A stretch of 51,414 bases of DNA, taken from contig QKDC01000057.1 in assembly GCA_003246755.1 (NCBI GenBank), forward strand, positions 1-51,414, written 5' to 3'. Under the pieces are notes generated by a model. It was not told the origin of the DNA and searched no databases. It was given only the letters and a program-made list of their open reading frames with translations. This document shows, piece by piece, positions 18,075-26,322 of this stretch. Made by a program: the position numbers and the translations under genes. Numbering within the stretch: the first letter of the stretch is position 1; the number at the start of each line of letters is the position of its first letter. The stretch is from Gemmatimonadota bacterium. Its GTDB lineage: Bacteria > Gemmatimonadota > Gemmatimonadetes > Gemmatimonadales > GWC2-71-9.

Positions 18075-21000
18075 GTGAGCCATTACGCACCGTGGCCCGC
18101 GGGGCCCCCGGACGCCTTTGAACGAGGACTCTTGGAGACCTGGAAATCTGAGGGTCTATTCGAGCTCTCGTTGGCGGAGCGTGCCCGGGGCCGAAGGTTC
18201 GTGTTTTTCGAGGGCCCACCTACCGCCAACGGCCGACCCGGGATTCACCACGTTTTTTCGCGCACGGTCAAAGATCTCGTGTGTCGCTTCCGGGCGATGC
18301 AGGGGCACGATGTCACCCGAATCGGCGGATGGGATACGCATGGGCTCCCGGTCGAAATTGAAGTCGAGAAGCGCCTCGAGCTGAACGGCAAGCGAGACAT
18401 CGAAGCCTTCGGTGTCGAGCAGTTCAATGCGCTCTGCCGCGAGAGTGTGTTCGCGTATCGTGATGACTGGGTGGCGCTTTCCAACCGGATTGGTTTCTGG
18501 CTCGACTATGATAACGCCTACATCACCTGCAGCAACGAATACATCGAATCGGTGTGGTCACTGCTCAAACGACTCCACCTCAAGGACCTGCTGTACCAGG
18601 GGCATCGTGTCTTGCCTTACTGTCCGCGCTGTGGGACGGTGCTCTCGAGTCACGAGTTGGCGCTCGGGTACGAGGAAGTCCTGGATCGATCGATCGACGT
18701 TGCCTGCCCGTTGGAGGATGGAAGCGGCCGTGAACTCGTCGTGTGGACCACGACACCGTGGACCCTGCCTAGCAACGTGGCGATCGCCGTACACCCCGAC
18801 TTGGAATACGGTACCTATCGCTTGGGGGATGGTCGCCGTCTCGTCGTCGCCACGGAAAGGGCAGCAATCCTCGAACCGCTGAGTGCGACACCCCTCGTAT
18901 GTGAGGAGACGTTCCGCGGGGAGCGACTGGTCGGCCTCAGTTATCGCCGGCCGCTCGATGTCGTCCCGCTTCCAGAGGAAGGGATCCACTCGATCGTGGT
19001 CCGAGGGGATTTCGTGACCGCCGAAGAGGGGTCCGGCTTGGTGCACATGGCCCCAGCGTTCGGCGCCGATGACTTCGCCGTTGGGCAGAGAGACGGATTG
19101 GCCTTTCTCCGTCCGGTGTCGCCGGAGGGCAGGTTCACGGGTACGACCTGGGACGCGCTCGAAGGCACCTTGGTCACCGCCGAAGAGACCAACCTGCTGA
19201 TCATCAGGCGATTGAAGGATGAGGGTCGGCATCTCCGCACCGACCAGCACTCCCATACCTACCCGCACTGCTGGCGCTGCCAGAGCAAGCTGATCTACTA
19301 CGCGCGTGAGTCCTGGTTCGTCCGGACCACGTCGGTCCGCGACCGGATGCTCGAGATCAACGCGCAAGTTGGGTGGCACCCGCCGGAAGTCGGTAGCGGC
19401 CGATTTGGGGAATGGCTCAGCAATAACGTGGACTGGGCCCTCTCACGTGATCGCTATTGGGGCACACCGCTCCCGGTGTGGGTTGCGGACGACGACCCGG
19501 AGTGCGTCGAAGTGATCGGGAGTTACGAGGAATTGGCCGAGCGGATCGGTCGGGCGTTGCCGGAAGGGTTCGACCCGCACAAGCCGTTCATCGACCAGTA
19601 CACCTGGCCTTCTCCGGGTGGCGGCACGATGCGCCGCGTTCCGGAGGTCATCGACACCTGGTTCGACTCGGGATCAATGCCGTATGCCCAATGGCACCAC
19701 CCTTTCGAGCACCAGGAAGAATTCAAGAAGAATTTTCCGGCAGACTTCATTTGTGAGGGGGTGGATCAAACACGGGGATGGTTCTATTCGCTCCTGGCGA
19801 TTGCCGTGACGGCGTTCGACGCCACACCGTACAGAAACGTGGTCGTCAACGAGATGATTCTCGATGCCGATGGGCAGAAGATGGCCAAGTCTCGTGGCAA
19901 TGCGGTGGACCCCGGCGAACTGATCTCAGCCTTCGGCGCTGACACGATTCGACTCTACCTCCTGGCCTCATCGGAGGTCTGGAAGCCGAAGCGCTTTGAC
20001 CGGCGAGTAATTCCCGAAGTTGCCGGAGGGTTCCTGAACACCCTGCGGAACGCCTACGCCTTCCTCTCCCTGTATGGGACGCCAGGCACCGTATCACATG
20101 GGACTTCCCCCGACCGCATAGATCGCTGGCTCCTCGCGTCGCTGCAGGAGACCGTCAATGAGGTCGTGGAGGCCTGGGAGCAATACCAGATCACCGCCGG
20201 GACCAAGGCCATCATGCGATTCGTGGTGGACGATCTCTCCAACTGGTACATCCGATTGTGCCGTGCCAGGTTCTGGGCCCCCGACCGCGAGGCCGATCCG
20301 GCAGCGGTCGAGACCCTTCACACCGCGCTCGAGGTCGTCAGCCGTCTCCTTGCCCCAGCGGCCCCCTTCGCCAGTGATCATATCCACAGAGCGCTGACGG
20401 GAACGAGTGTTCATCTGGCGGCGTTTCCTGAGCGGGGCGTGGTCGGTGAGGATGGTCTCCGCACCGGAATGCGCGCCGTGCGGACTCTCGCCTCGCTGGC
20501 CAGAGCGGCCCGTGAGCAGGTGGGGATCCGGGTGCGTCAGCCGCTGGAGACGCTGCGTGTCGCGGTACCGACGCGCGCGCGGGGGCTCGAATTCGATGCG
20601 CTGTTACCTTTGCTGGCCCAGGAAGTGAACGTCCGGACGGTGGAGCTCGTTGGTGCGGAGTCCGACCTTGTGACTCTCTCCGGGAAGGCAAACTTCCGTT
20701 CGCTGGGACAACGGTATGGCCGGGAAACCCCCGCCGCCGCCAAAGCGGTGTCGGAGTTGAGCCCGGATCAACTGCGCACGCTGGAGTCGGGTGATACCGT
20801 CGGTCTCGACCACCAGGGCATGCGGTGGGAGTACCGCCCGGAGGATGTCACGGTCGTCAGGAAAGTCGCGACGGATTGGGTGGTGGAAAGCGATGGCCCC
20901 TATGTGGTGGCGATCAACCCCACGATCACTCCGGCACTCCAGCGCGAAGGGCTGGCCAGAGAACTGGTCAACCGCGTACAGCGGCTGCGGAAGGATGCGG

Positions 21001-21230
21001 GATACGCGTATACCACTCGCATCACGTTGGCAGTGGACGGTTCGGAAGAGGTGCATTCGGCGGTGCGTGAGCACCGTGACCTGATTCAGGGAGAGACCCT
21101 CGCACGGCATCTGGAACTGGGTCCCCCTTCCGGCCCGACTGACCGGGTGGAGCAGGCGACGATCGATAATCACGCCGTGAGCATTGCCGTCGGCCAGGTG
21201 GCCGAGCAGGCGCCAGCGGCCAAACCCTGA
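18075..21230 (+). CDS. ileS: Isoleucyl-tRNA synthetase
   Basis: 1051 aa. It charges tRNA-Ile with isoleucine and edits valine. The class I signature appears as GPPTANGRPGIHHV (47-60), a HIGH variant, with KMAKS at 602-606. WDTHGLPVEIEVEKRLE and YWGTPLPVW are typical of IleRS; the editing domain lies between about 190 and 400, and TWFDSGSMPYAQWH with GVDQTRGWFYSL forms part of the catalytic domain. CPRCGTVLSSHE near residue 186 could bind metal with another CxxC-like site (HCWRCQSKL near 399). The sequence style and length suggest the eukaryote-like type 2 group, often insensitive to mupirocin, but I cannot confirm this without a tree. The start is GTG at 18075, 8 bases after the DivIVA gene. 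Confidence 0.95.
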   Translation: MSHYAPWPAGPPDAFERGLLETWKSEGLFELSLAERARGRRFVFFEGPPTANGRPGIHHVFSRTVKDLVCRFRAMQGHDVTRIGGWDTHGLPVEIEVEKRLELNGKRDIEAFGVEQFNALCRESVFAYRDDWVALSNRIGFWLDYDNAYITCSNEYIESVWSLLKRLHLKDLLYQGHRVLPYCPRCGTVLSSHELALGYEEVLDRSIDVACPLEDGSGRELVVWTTTPWTLPSNVAIAVHPDLEYGTYRLGDGRRLVVATERAAILEPLSATPLVCEETFRGERLVGLSYRRPLDVVPLPEEGIHSIVVRGDFVTAEEGSGLVHMAPAFGADDFAVGQRDGLAFLRPVSPEGRFTGTTWDALEGTLVTAEETNLLIIRRLKDEGRHLRTDQHSHTYPHCWRCQSKLIYYARESWFVRTTSVRDRMLEINAQVGWHPPEVGSGRFGEWLSNNVDWALSRDRYWGTPLPVWVADDDPECVEVIGSYEELAERIGRALPEGFDPHKPFIDQYTWPSPGGGTMRRVPEVIDTWFDSGSMPYAQWHHPFEHQEEFKKNFPADFICEGVDQTRGWFYSLLAIAVTAFDATPYRNVVVNEMILDADGQKMAKSRGNAVDPGELISAFGADTIRLYLLASSEVWKPKRFDRRVIPEVAGGFLNTLRNAYAFLSLYGTPGTVSHGTSPDRIDRWLLASLQETVNEVVEAWEQYQITAGTKAIMRFVVDDLSNWYIRLCRARFWAPDREADPAAVETLHTALEVVSRLLAPAAPFASDHIHRALTGTSVHLAAFPERGVVGEDGLRTGMRAVRTLASLARAAREQVGIRVRQPLETLRVAVPTRARGLEFDALLPLLAQEVNVRTVELVGAESDLVTLSGKANFRSLGQRYGRETPAAAKAVSELSPDQLRTLESGDTVGLDHQGMRWEYRPEDVTVVRKVATDWVVESDGPYVVAINPTITPALQREGLARELVNRVQRLRKDAGYAYTTRITLAVDGSEEVHSAVREHRDLIQGETLARHLELGPPSGPTDRVEQATIDNHAVSIAVGQVAEQAPAAKP

Positions 21231-21241
21231 AGGACGCGGAC

Positions 21242-21631
21242 ATGGGTCTAACGAAGAAACAACTCGAGCACCTCGGAACACGGCTGCAGGAGGAGCGTGC
21301 GCGCGTGATGAAGGAGCTCGGCTACTATGACGAATCCTTCAACACGACTCTCCAGGGCTCTGATGGCGATCTGTCCTCGTACTCGTTCCACATGGCAGAT
21401 CAGGGTACCGATACGATGGAACGTGAGAAGCAATTCCTCTTCGCATCTCAGGAAGGCCGCTACCTGTGGCACGTGAATCAGGCGCTGAGACGACTCTATA
21501 CCGACCCGAAAGAGTTCGGGAAATGTCATCAGTGCGGAACCGCCATCGGGTTTGAGCGCCTCGATGCATTGCCCCACGCCCGCCTCTGTATTTCCTGCAA
21601 GGAGAAGGAGGAAGATGCAAAGCGGCGGTAG
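21242..21631 (+). CDS. TraR/DksA family zinc-finger transcription factor
   Basis: 129 aa. The N-terminal half is a coiled coil (LGTRLQEERARVMKELG and onwards) and the C-terminal half holds the C4 zinc finger CHQC-x17-CISC (CHQCGTAIGFERLDALPHAR, then CISC). The middle reads GDLSSYSFHMADQGTDTMERE, the GDLSSY-x-H-x-AD-DT-x-ERE pattern of the DksA/YteA-like branch. DksA proteins insert the coiled coil into the RNA polymerase secondary channel; this branch is less studied and its effect on transcription is unknown. The gene sits between ileS and lspA, an arrangement also found in other phyla. Its end overlaps the lspA start by 17 bases. Confidence 0.88.
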   Translation: MGLTKKQLEHLGTRLQEERARVMKELGYYDESFNTTLQGSDGDLSSYSFHMADQGTDTMEREKQFLFASQEGRYLWHVNQALRRLYTDPKEFGKCHQCGTAIGFERLDALPHARLCISCKEKEEDAKRR

Positions 21632-22127
21632 TCCGAGGGTCTTGTTCGGCAGCACGGCGGGCATCGTCCTGGCCGTCGACCTCGTCACCAAGGCCCTGAT
21701 CGAGTCCAGCTTCTCACTGGGACAGGCCAGAGAGGTGATCGGAGAGTGGGTGCAGTTGCGCTTGGTCTACAACCCTGGCGCCGCCTTCGGGTTGAATCTC
21801 GGACCGTACTCGCGGTGGATCTTCCTCGGCATTGCCGTTCTCGCTCTCGGGGTGCTCTGGCGTGTGGCACGAAAGACCGATCCCGGCGATTGGTTCCGGA
21901 TGCTCGCGCTGGGTCTGGTGGCCGGGGGGGCAATGGGGAATCTGGTCGACCGCATTCGACACGCGCACGGTGTCGTGGATTTTCTCGACGTGGGGGTCGG
22001 GGCTATGCGGTGGCCGACCTTCAACGTGGCTGATATGGGGGTGACCATTGGGGCGATTGCTCTGGCAATTTCCTTGTGGATTGAAGACTCCCGACGGGGG
22101 CAAAAGCAGGCCTCCGCTACGGCCTGA
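21615..22127 (+). CDS. lspA: Lipoprotein signal peptidase (signal peptidase II)
   Basis: 170 aa. The aspartic protease cleaves signal peptides from diacylglyceryl-modified prolipoproteins. Four hydrophobic segments are visible. The catalytic pair is Asp112 in MGNLVDRI and Asp140 in FNVADMGVTIG, and YNPGAAFG (52-59) is the conserved NxGxAFG region. ATG 21615 is preceded by AAGGAGGAAG with good spacing and overlaps the zinc-finger gene by 17 bases, so translational coupling is likely. A longer frame from 21552 lies inside the upstream gene. Confidence 0.94.
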   Translation: MQSGGSPRVLFGSTAGIVLAVDLVTKALIESSFSLGQAREVIGEWVQLRLVYNPGAAFGLNLGPYSRWIFLGIAVLALGVLWRVARKTDPGDWFRMLALGLVAGGAMGNLVDRIRHAHGVVDFLDVGVGAMRWPTFNVADMGVTIGAIALAISLWIEDSRRGQKQASATA

Positions 22128-22131
22128 GGAG
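22126..22131 (+). promoter_or_regulatory. Possible ribosome binding site for the rluD-family gene
   Basis: GAGGAG overlaps the lspA stop. It lies 3 bases before an in-frame CTG (22135) and 21 bases before the first usual start downstream (GTG 22153). It therefore leaves open a CTG start, which would give the N-terminus LHLTLTV. Confidence 0.3.
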
Positions 22132-22152
22132 ACCCTGCACCTTACCCTCACG

Positions 22153-23139
22153 GTGCTGTCGGAGGCGACAGAGCGCCTCGACCGATTCCTCGCCGATCAA
22201 CTGGGATTGTCCAGGACCCAGGCGGCGCGCCTGGTCGGCCAGAAGCGCGTCCAGGTTGAGGGCGAGACCGCGAGGGCCTCGCGGTGCCTGGTGCGGGGAG
22301 AGGAAGTGGCGGTCGACCTTCCGGAGCAAGATCCGCCGCGTGCCATCACTCCGCATGACATCCCGCTCGACATTGTGTACGAGGACGAGTACCTCCTGGT
22401 CCTCGATAAACCAGCAGGGCTCGTCGTGCATCCGGCCCCCGGCCATTGGGATGACACAATCGTCAACGCCCTCGCCGCGCGCGGGACGTCCCTCGGTGGA
22501 GGCGTCGAGGGTCGTCCGGGAATTGTCCACCGACTCGACCGCGATACCTCGGGTTTACTGATCGTCGCCCGCACCGACACCGCCCACCGTCGTCTCTCGG
22601 CAGCCCTTGCCGCGAGGCGGGTCCGTCGACGATATGCTGCGCTCTCCTGGGGTCACTTCGATAGCCAGCGGGTCACCATCGAGGCCCCGGTTGGTCGGCA
22701 TCCCGTCGATCGAAAGCGGATGACCGTCCGCGCCGACGGGAGAACGGCACACACGACGGTGCAGGTGATTGCGCGATGGGAAGTTGCTGAACTCCTTCGC
22801 GTCGACCTCCGGACGGGTCGGACACACCAGATCCGGGTGCATCTGGCCCATGCGGGCCATCCCGTGGTCGGTGATCCCACCTACCATGGTGGGGGGAGCC
22901 GTCGGATCAGCGGTGCCGGGCGCCCGTTGGCCGACCAAATAGAACGGCTGACCCCCCGACAGGCGCTTCATGCGGCGGAGTTGGCATTCGTGCATCCCAT
23001 GACCAAGATCCCCCTCCGATTTCGGAGCGAGTGGCCGCCAGACCTTGGGCCAGCGCTCGAGACCTTGGCCACGTCGGATCGCGTTGCTGGGCAGGAAGCC
23101 CTGACCTATCTTGGATTTTTCGCCGACGACGATGGGTGA
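22153..23139 (+). CDS. rluD: RluD-family pseudouridine synthase
   Basis: About 328 aa from GTG 22153. The N-terminal S4 RNA-binding domain (RLDRFLADQLGLSRTQAARL) is followed by the catalytic RluA/RluD domain with GIVHRLDRDTSGLL, whose Asp in HRLDRDTSG is the nucleophile, RRYAALSWG, and LRTGRTHQIRVH. RluD itself modifies helix 69 of 23S rRNA; RluA/RluC-type enzymes have other targets, so the exact site is not certain. The start is unclear: ATG 22048 would overlap lspA by 80 bases, and CTG 22135 is the codon closest to GAGGAG and gives a family-like N-terminus. It is next to lspA as in many bacteria. Its end overlaps cheW (ATGGGTGA). Confidence 0.87.
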   Translation: MLSEATERLDRFLADQLGLSRTQAARLVGQKRVQVEGETARASRCLVRGEEVAVDLPEQDPPRAITPHDIPLDIVYEDEYLLVLDKPAGLVVHPAPGHWDDTIVNALAARGTSLGGGVEGRPGIVHRLDRDTSGLLIVARTDTAHRRLSAALAARRVRRRYAALSWGHFDSQRVTIEAPVGRHPVDRKRMTVRADGRTAHTTVQVIARWEVAELLRVDLRTGRTHQIRVHLAHAGHPVVGDPTYHGGGSRRISGAGRPLADQIERLTPRQALHAAELAFVHPMTKIPLRFRSEWPPDLGPALETLATSDRVAGQEALTYLGFFADDDG

Positions 23140-23497
23140 AGCCCCGACAGAGCGGATCTTGGTGTGGCGTGCCGGCGCACGCCGGTGTGCGTCCTCGATC
23201 GGGGGTCTGCGGGAGGTTGTGCCGATGCCGGAGGTCACCCCCATTCCGTCGGTGCCACTGCCGGTACGAGGGGTCGTGAATGTGCGCGGCACGGTCGTGA
23301 CGGTGGTGGATTGCCGCAGCCTCCTCGGGGAGGACGATCGGAAGGTGGGGCGCGAGCTGGTGTTGATAGACCTCGACCATCGTGTCCTCGGACTTGTGGT
23401 GGACGAGGTCGAAGATCTGTTGCCAGCGGGCGAGGTGATCGGCGAAGTCCAAACGCTCGACCTCGACGCGCTGTTACGGCCCGTCTTCGAGGACTAA
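23132..23497 (+). CDS. cheW: CheW-like chemosensory adaptor, short
   Basis: 121 aa, shorter than the usual 150-170. Segments ILVWRAGARRCASSIGGLREVV, VRGVVNVRGTVVTVVDCRSLLG and LVLIDLDHRVLGLVVDEVEDLL follow the CheW double beta-barrel. CheW couples receptors to the kinase CheA. The shortness comes from a tight N-terminus and an early C-terminus. ATG 23132 starts inside the last codons of the rluD-family gene. It opens the chemosensory cluster; cheY follows after 20 bases with its own strong ribosome site. Confidence 0.85.
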   Translation: MGEAPTERILVWRAGARRCASSIGGLREVVPMPEVTPIPSVPLPVRGVVNVRGTVVTVVDCRSLLGEDDRKVGRELVLIDLDHRVLGLVVDEVEDLLPAGEVIGEVQTLDLDALLRPVFED

Positions 23498-23517
23498 TTG
23501 TGGGTTAGGAGGATGCC

Positions 23518-23880
23518 ATGGGACAAACGGTGCTCGTGTGCGACGACGCGATCTTCATGCGGACGATGATCGCCGATATTCTCTCCCAGGCAGGCTACGA
23601 AGTCGTTGGGGAAGCCGAGACGGGTGTGCAGGCCGTGGAACAGTATCGGAAGCTCAAACCCGACCTGGTCACCATGGATATCGTCATGCCCGACATGAGC
23701 GGGATTGAAGCGGTCCGGGCGATCTGCTTGGAGGATCCTGATGCCCGGATTCTCATGTGCAGCGCCATGGGCCAGCAGGCACTCGTCGTCGAAGCTATTC
23801 AAGCCGGTGCCAAGGACTTCATCGTGAAACCCTTCCAACCCTCCCGTGTGCTCGAGGCCGTCCAACGACTGCTTGGCTGA
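23518..23880 (+). CDS. cheY: CheY-like response regulator (single receiver domain)
   Basis: 120 aa, one receiver domain. Acidic pocket Asp9-Asp10, phosphate acceptor Asp54 in VTMDIVMPDMSG, Ser82 in the Thr/Ser position (MCSAMGQQ) and Lys104 in IVKPF are all present, so it can be phosphorylated. MGQTVLVCDDAIFMRTMI resembles chemotaxis CheY of Bacillus and Thermotoga type. The expected donor is CheA directly downstream and the expected phosphatase is CheC two genes on. AGGAGG at 23507-23512 is a near-perfect ribosome site. What the phosphorylated form binds (flagellar switch, pilus motor or a cluster protein) is not shown. Confidence 0.93.
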   Translation: MGQTVLVCDDAIFMRTMIADILSQAGYEVVGEAETGVQAVEQYRKLKPDLVTMDIVMPDMSGIEAVRAICLEDPDARILMCSAMGQQALVVEAIQAGAKDFIVKPFQPSRVLEAVQRLLG

Positions 23881-23886
23881 TCGCTC

Positions 23887-25701
23887 GTGGATTCCGATAA
23901 ATACATTTCTCTCTTCGTCTCGGAATCCCGGGAGCACCTGCAACAGTGCACGGCCCAGGTGCTCGAGTGGGAACGTTCCCCGACCGCCGTTGAGCCCAGG
24001 GATGCCCTCTTTCGAGCGTTTCACACGGTCAAGGGGATGGCCGCCACCCTTGGCTTCGCCCGGCTCACTGAACTGCTGCACACTGCGGAACACTTGCTTG
24101 CCCGACTCCGAGATGAAGGGAGACCCCCCACCCCGGGAATCATCGACCTCTATTTTCGTGTGGTAGATGTCGCCGAACGGGGGGTCGTGTTGGCCGCATC
24201 GGGGGAAGACGAGCGACTCGATGCCATGGTTCTCTTGACGGAACTCGAGAGCGCGGCCGGCCCCCAACCCACCGAGTCGCCTCGCACTCGGAGTTCGGTG
24301 ACAACGCCACCGGAAGGGCGCCCGATCCGAGTGCAACTGCGTTCCGGTGTGGCCATGCCAGCGGCACGCGCAGCGATTGTGCTCCGTTGCGCCGAGTCGC
24401 TTGGCGAAGTGATGGCTGTCGATCCCCCGCCAGAGCAATGGCTCGCCGACGATTTCGATGGAGCGTTCAGCTTTCGTATCCGCACCGAGGCCTCCGGGGA
24501 TCATATTCGCCGTGTGATCATGACCGCAGGAGAGGTCACCGACGTGCGGGTTGGAGGCGAAGTGATCCCGCGGCCGAAGGTAAAGCGACAGGTCAAGGTC
24601 GACATGGATCGCCTCGATCGCCTCGTGCGGCTCACCGGCGAAATCGTGGTGGCCCGGGGGCGAGTGGCGGCTCTCATCGACGAGTTGAAGGACTCCCGCC
24701 TCGAGGACGCCGGGCACGAAATGTCCCGGCTCATTGCGGATCTTCAGGCGGCCGTCCTTTCAGCACGCATGGCCCCGGTTGGGGAAGTGTACCAGCGGTT
24801 CTCGCGGCCAGTGCGGGATTTGTCGCGTCAATTGGGGAAGTCCGTTCGGCTTGAACTCTCTGGCGGAGAAATAGAACTCGACCGGGTCATCCTCGATGAA
24901 CTTGGGGAGCCTCTGCTCCACTTGCTGCGCAACGCCATCGATCATGGGATCGAGGATCCCACGGATCGCGTGGCGGCGGGAAAGCTCGCGGAAGGGGTGA
25001 TCACCGTCTCCGCGCATCGGGAGCGCAATGCGGCGGTGATCACCGTGGGGGACGACGGTCGGGGGATCGATGAGGAGGCGGTCAAGGCACGGTCTGGTTG
25101 GTCGGCGTCGGGCGACGGATCTTCGGGGCTGCTCGAGGTGATCGCGCAACCCGGGTTTTCCACTGCCGAGGCAGTCACCAACGTCTCCGGCCGTGGGGTG
25201 GGAATCGACGCGGTGGTGCACTGGGCGAGAAGCCGGGGGGGTACCACGGAACTCGCAACCCAGCGAGGGGTTGGCACGACGGTCACTCTCCGGCTCCCCC
25301 TTTCCGTCGCCATTATTCCTGTGCTGCTCGTTGGCGTTACCGGCCAGCGATTTGCGGTGCCTCTTGGTTTCGTGTCAGAGACCGTCCGCCTCCCCACGGA
25401 GGAGCGCTTGAAAGAGATTGCATTTCGCGGGGAACGAGTACCGATCCTCGAGACGCTCACCCCCGGTCGAGGAAAGAACGGCGATCCCCGGCATTGGCGC
25501 CCTGGGGTGGTCATCAATGTCGGTGGCCACCGGGCAGCTCTTGCCGTGGATACATTGCTGGGTCAGGAAGACATCGTGGTTGGCCCAGTCGATGCACCGC
25601 GTGGTACCCCGGCCTGGATCAATGGCGCGACGATCCTCGCCGACGGCCGTCCCGTGCTGATTCTCGATCCAGCCGTTTTGATTCAGGGAGAGGCGCCATG
25701 A
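23887..25701 (+). CDS. cheA: Chemosensory histidine kinase CheA
   Basis: 604 aa. The order is: P1 Hpt domain with phospho-acceptor His46 in FHTVKG; a P2-like segment at about 147-225; dimerisation P3 from about 237 (MDRLDRLVRLTGEIVVARG); P4 kinase with N-box LLRNAIDHGIEDP (346-358), DDGRGID (389-395) and GRGVGIDAV (435-443); and P5 CheW-like regulatory domain from about 470 (LPLSVAIIPVLLVGVTGQRFAVPL). All catalytic motifs are visible. The insertion between the two glycine boxes contains the F-box-like GFSTAEAVTNVSG. It starts with GTG, 6 bases after cheY. The protein phosphorylates CheY and CheB on receptor signal; no receptor gene is in the window. Confidence 0.95.
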   Translation: MDSDKYISLFVSESREHLQQCTAQVLEWERSPTAVEPRDALFRAFHTVKGMAATLGFARLTELLHTAEHLLARLRDEGRPPTPGIIDLYFRVVDVAERGVVLAASGEDERLDAMVLLTELESAAGPQPTESPRTRSSVTTPPEGRPIRVQLRSGVAMPAARAAIVLRCAESLGEVMAVDPPPEQWLADDFDGAFSFRIRTEASGDHIRRVIMTAGEVTDVRVGGEVIPRPKVKRQVKVDMDRLDRLVRLTGEIVVARGRVAALIDELKDSRLEDAGHEMSRLIADLQAAVLSARMAPVGEVYQRFSRPVRDLSRQLGKSVRLELSGGEIELDRVILDELGEPLLHLLRNAIDHGIEDPTDRVAAGKLAEGVITVSAHRERNAAVITVGDDGRGIDEEAVKARSGWSASGDGSSGLLEVIAQPGFSTAEAVTNVSGRGVGIDAVVHWARSRGGTTELATQRGVGTTVTLRLPLSVAIIPVLLVGVTGQRFAVPLGFVSETVRLPTEERLKEIAFRGERVPILETLTPGRGKNGDPRHWRPGVVINVGGHRAALAVDTLLGQEDIVVGPVDAPRGTPAWINGATILADGRPVLILDPAVLIQGEAP

Positions 25702-26318
25702 GCCAGGTGCGGGAACTCAACGAGATCCAACGTGACGCCCTCCGAGAGGTCGCGAACATTGGAGCAGGCCACGCCGCCACCGCGCTTTCCCGGATGACCG
25801 ACCGGACCATCATGATCGAAGTCCCCGAGGTGAGCGATTGCCGGCTGGGGACTGTGGCGGAGGCCGTCGGGTCGATTGGGGCCAACGCGACTGCCGTTCT
25901 CATGAACATGATGGGTGATCTGACCGGACGGACGGCGGTCGTGCTCTCGCTCAACGATACTCGGAGTCTCTGCGACCTCCTGCTCCGACGCGAGGCGGGA
26001 ACGACCTCGAGTCTCGGGGAGATGGAGGAGTCGTCCATCCGGGAAACGGGGAACATCCTGACGTCGGCCTATCTCACGGCGCTCAGCGACTTCATGGGGT
26101 TGATGTTGATTCCCTCGGTGCCCACGCTCCTGTCGGGCCCACTGACGGAGGTGCTCGCCTCCGTTTCTTCGGAATTCGATGAGGAGCGCGACGTCGTGAT
26201 CTGCGTCGACACGGCGTTCCGGATCGAACGAGCCCCGGAAGTCCTGCGTGGGGCGTTCCTGCTGCTGCCGGACGCCGTTTCGGTGGAGGCTATTTTCGAC
26301 GCGATTCACCTGAGTTGA
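25698..26318 (+). CDS. cheC: CheC-family CheY-P phosphatase
   Basis: 206 aa. Two CheC/CheX/FliY active-site motifs are intact: Glu17-x2-Asn20 in REVANIGAGHAATAL and Glu116-x2-Asn119 in RETGNILTSAYL, related by the internal two-fold repeat. CheC removes phosphate from CheY-P and in Bacillus forms a complex with CheD, but no cheD is present here. There is no FliN-like domain, so it is CheC and not FliY. ATG 25698 overlaps the cheA stop (ATGA); a longer frame from 25098 lies inside cheA. Confidence 0.93.
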   Translation: MSQVRELNEIQRDALREVANIGAGHAATALSRMTDRTIMIEVPEVSDCRLGTVAEAVGSIGANATAVLMNMMGDLTGRTAVVLSLNDTRSLCDLLLRREAGTTSSLGEMEESSIRETGNILTSAYLTALSDFMGLMLIPSVPTLLSGPLTEVLASVSSEFDEERDVVICVDTAFRIERAPEVLRGAFLLLPDAVSVEAIFDAIHLS

Positions 26319-26322
26319 TCCG

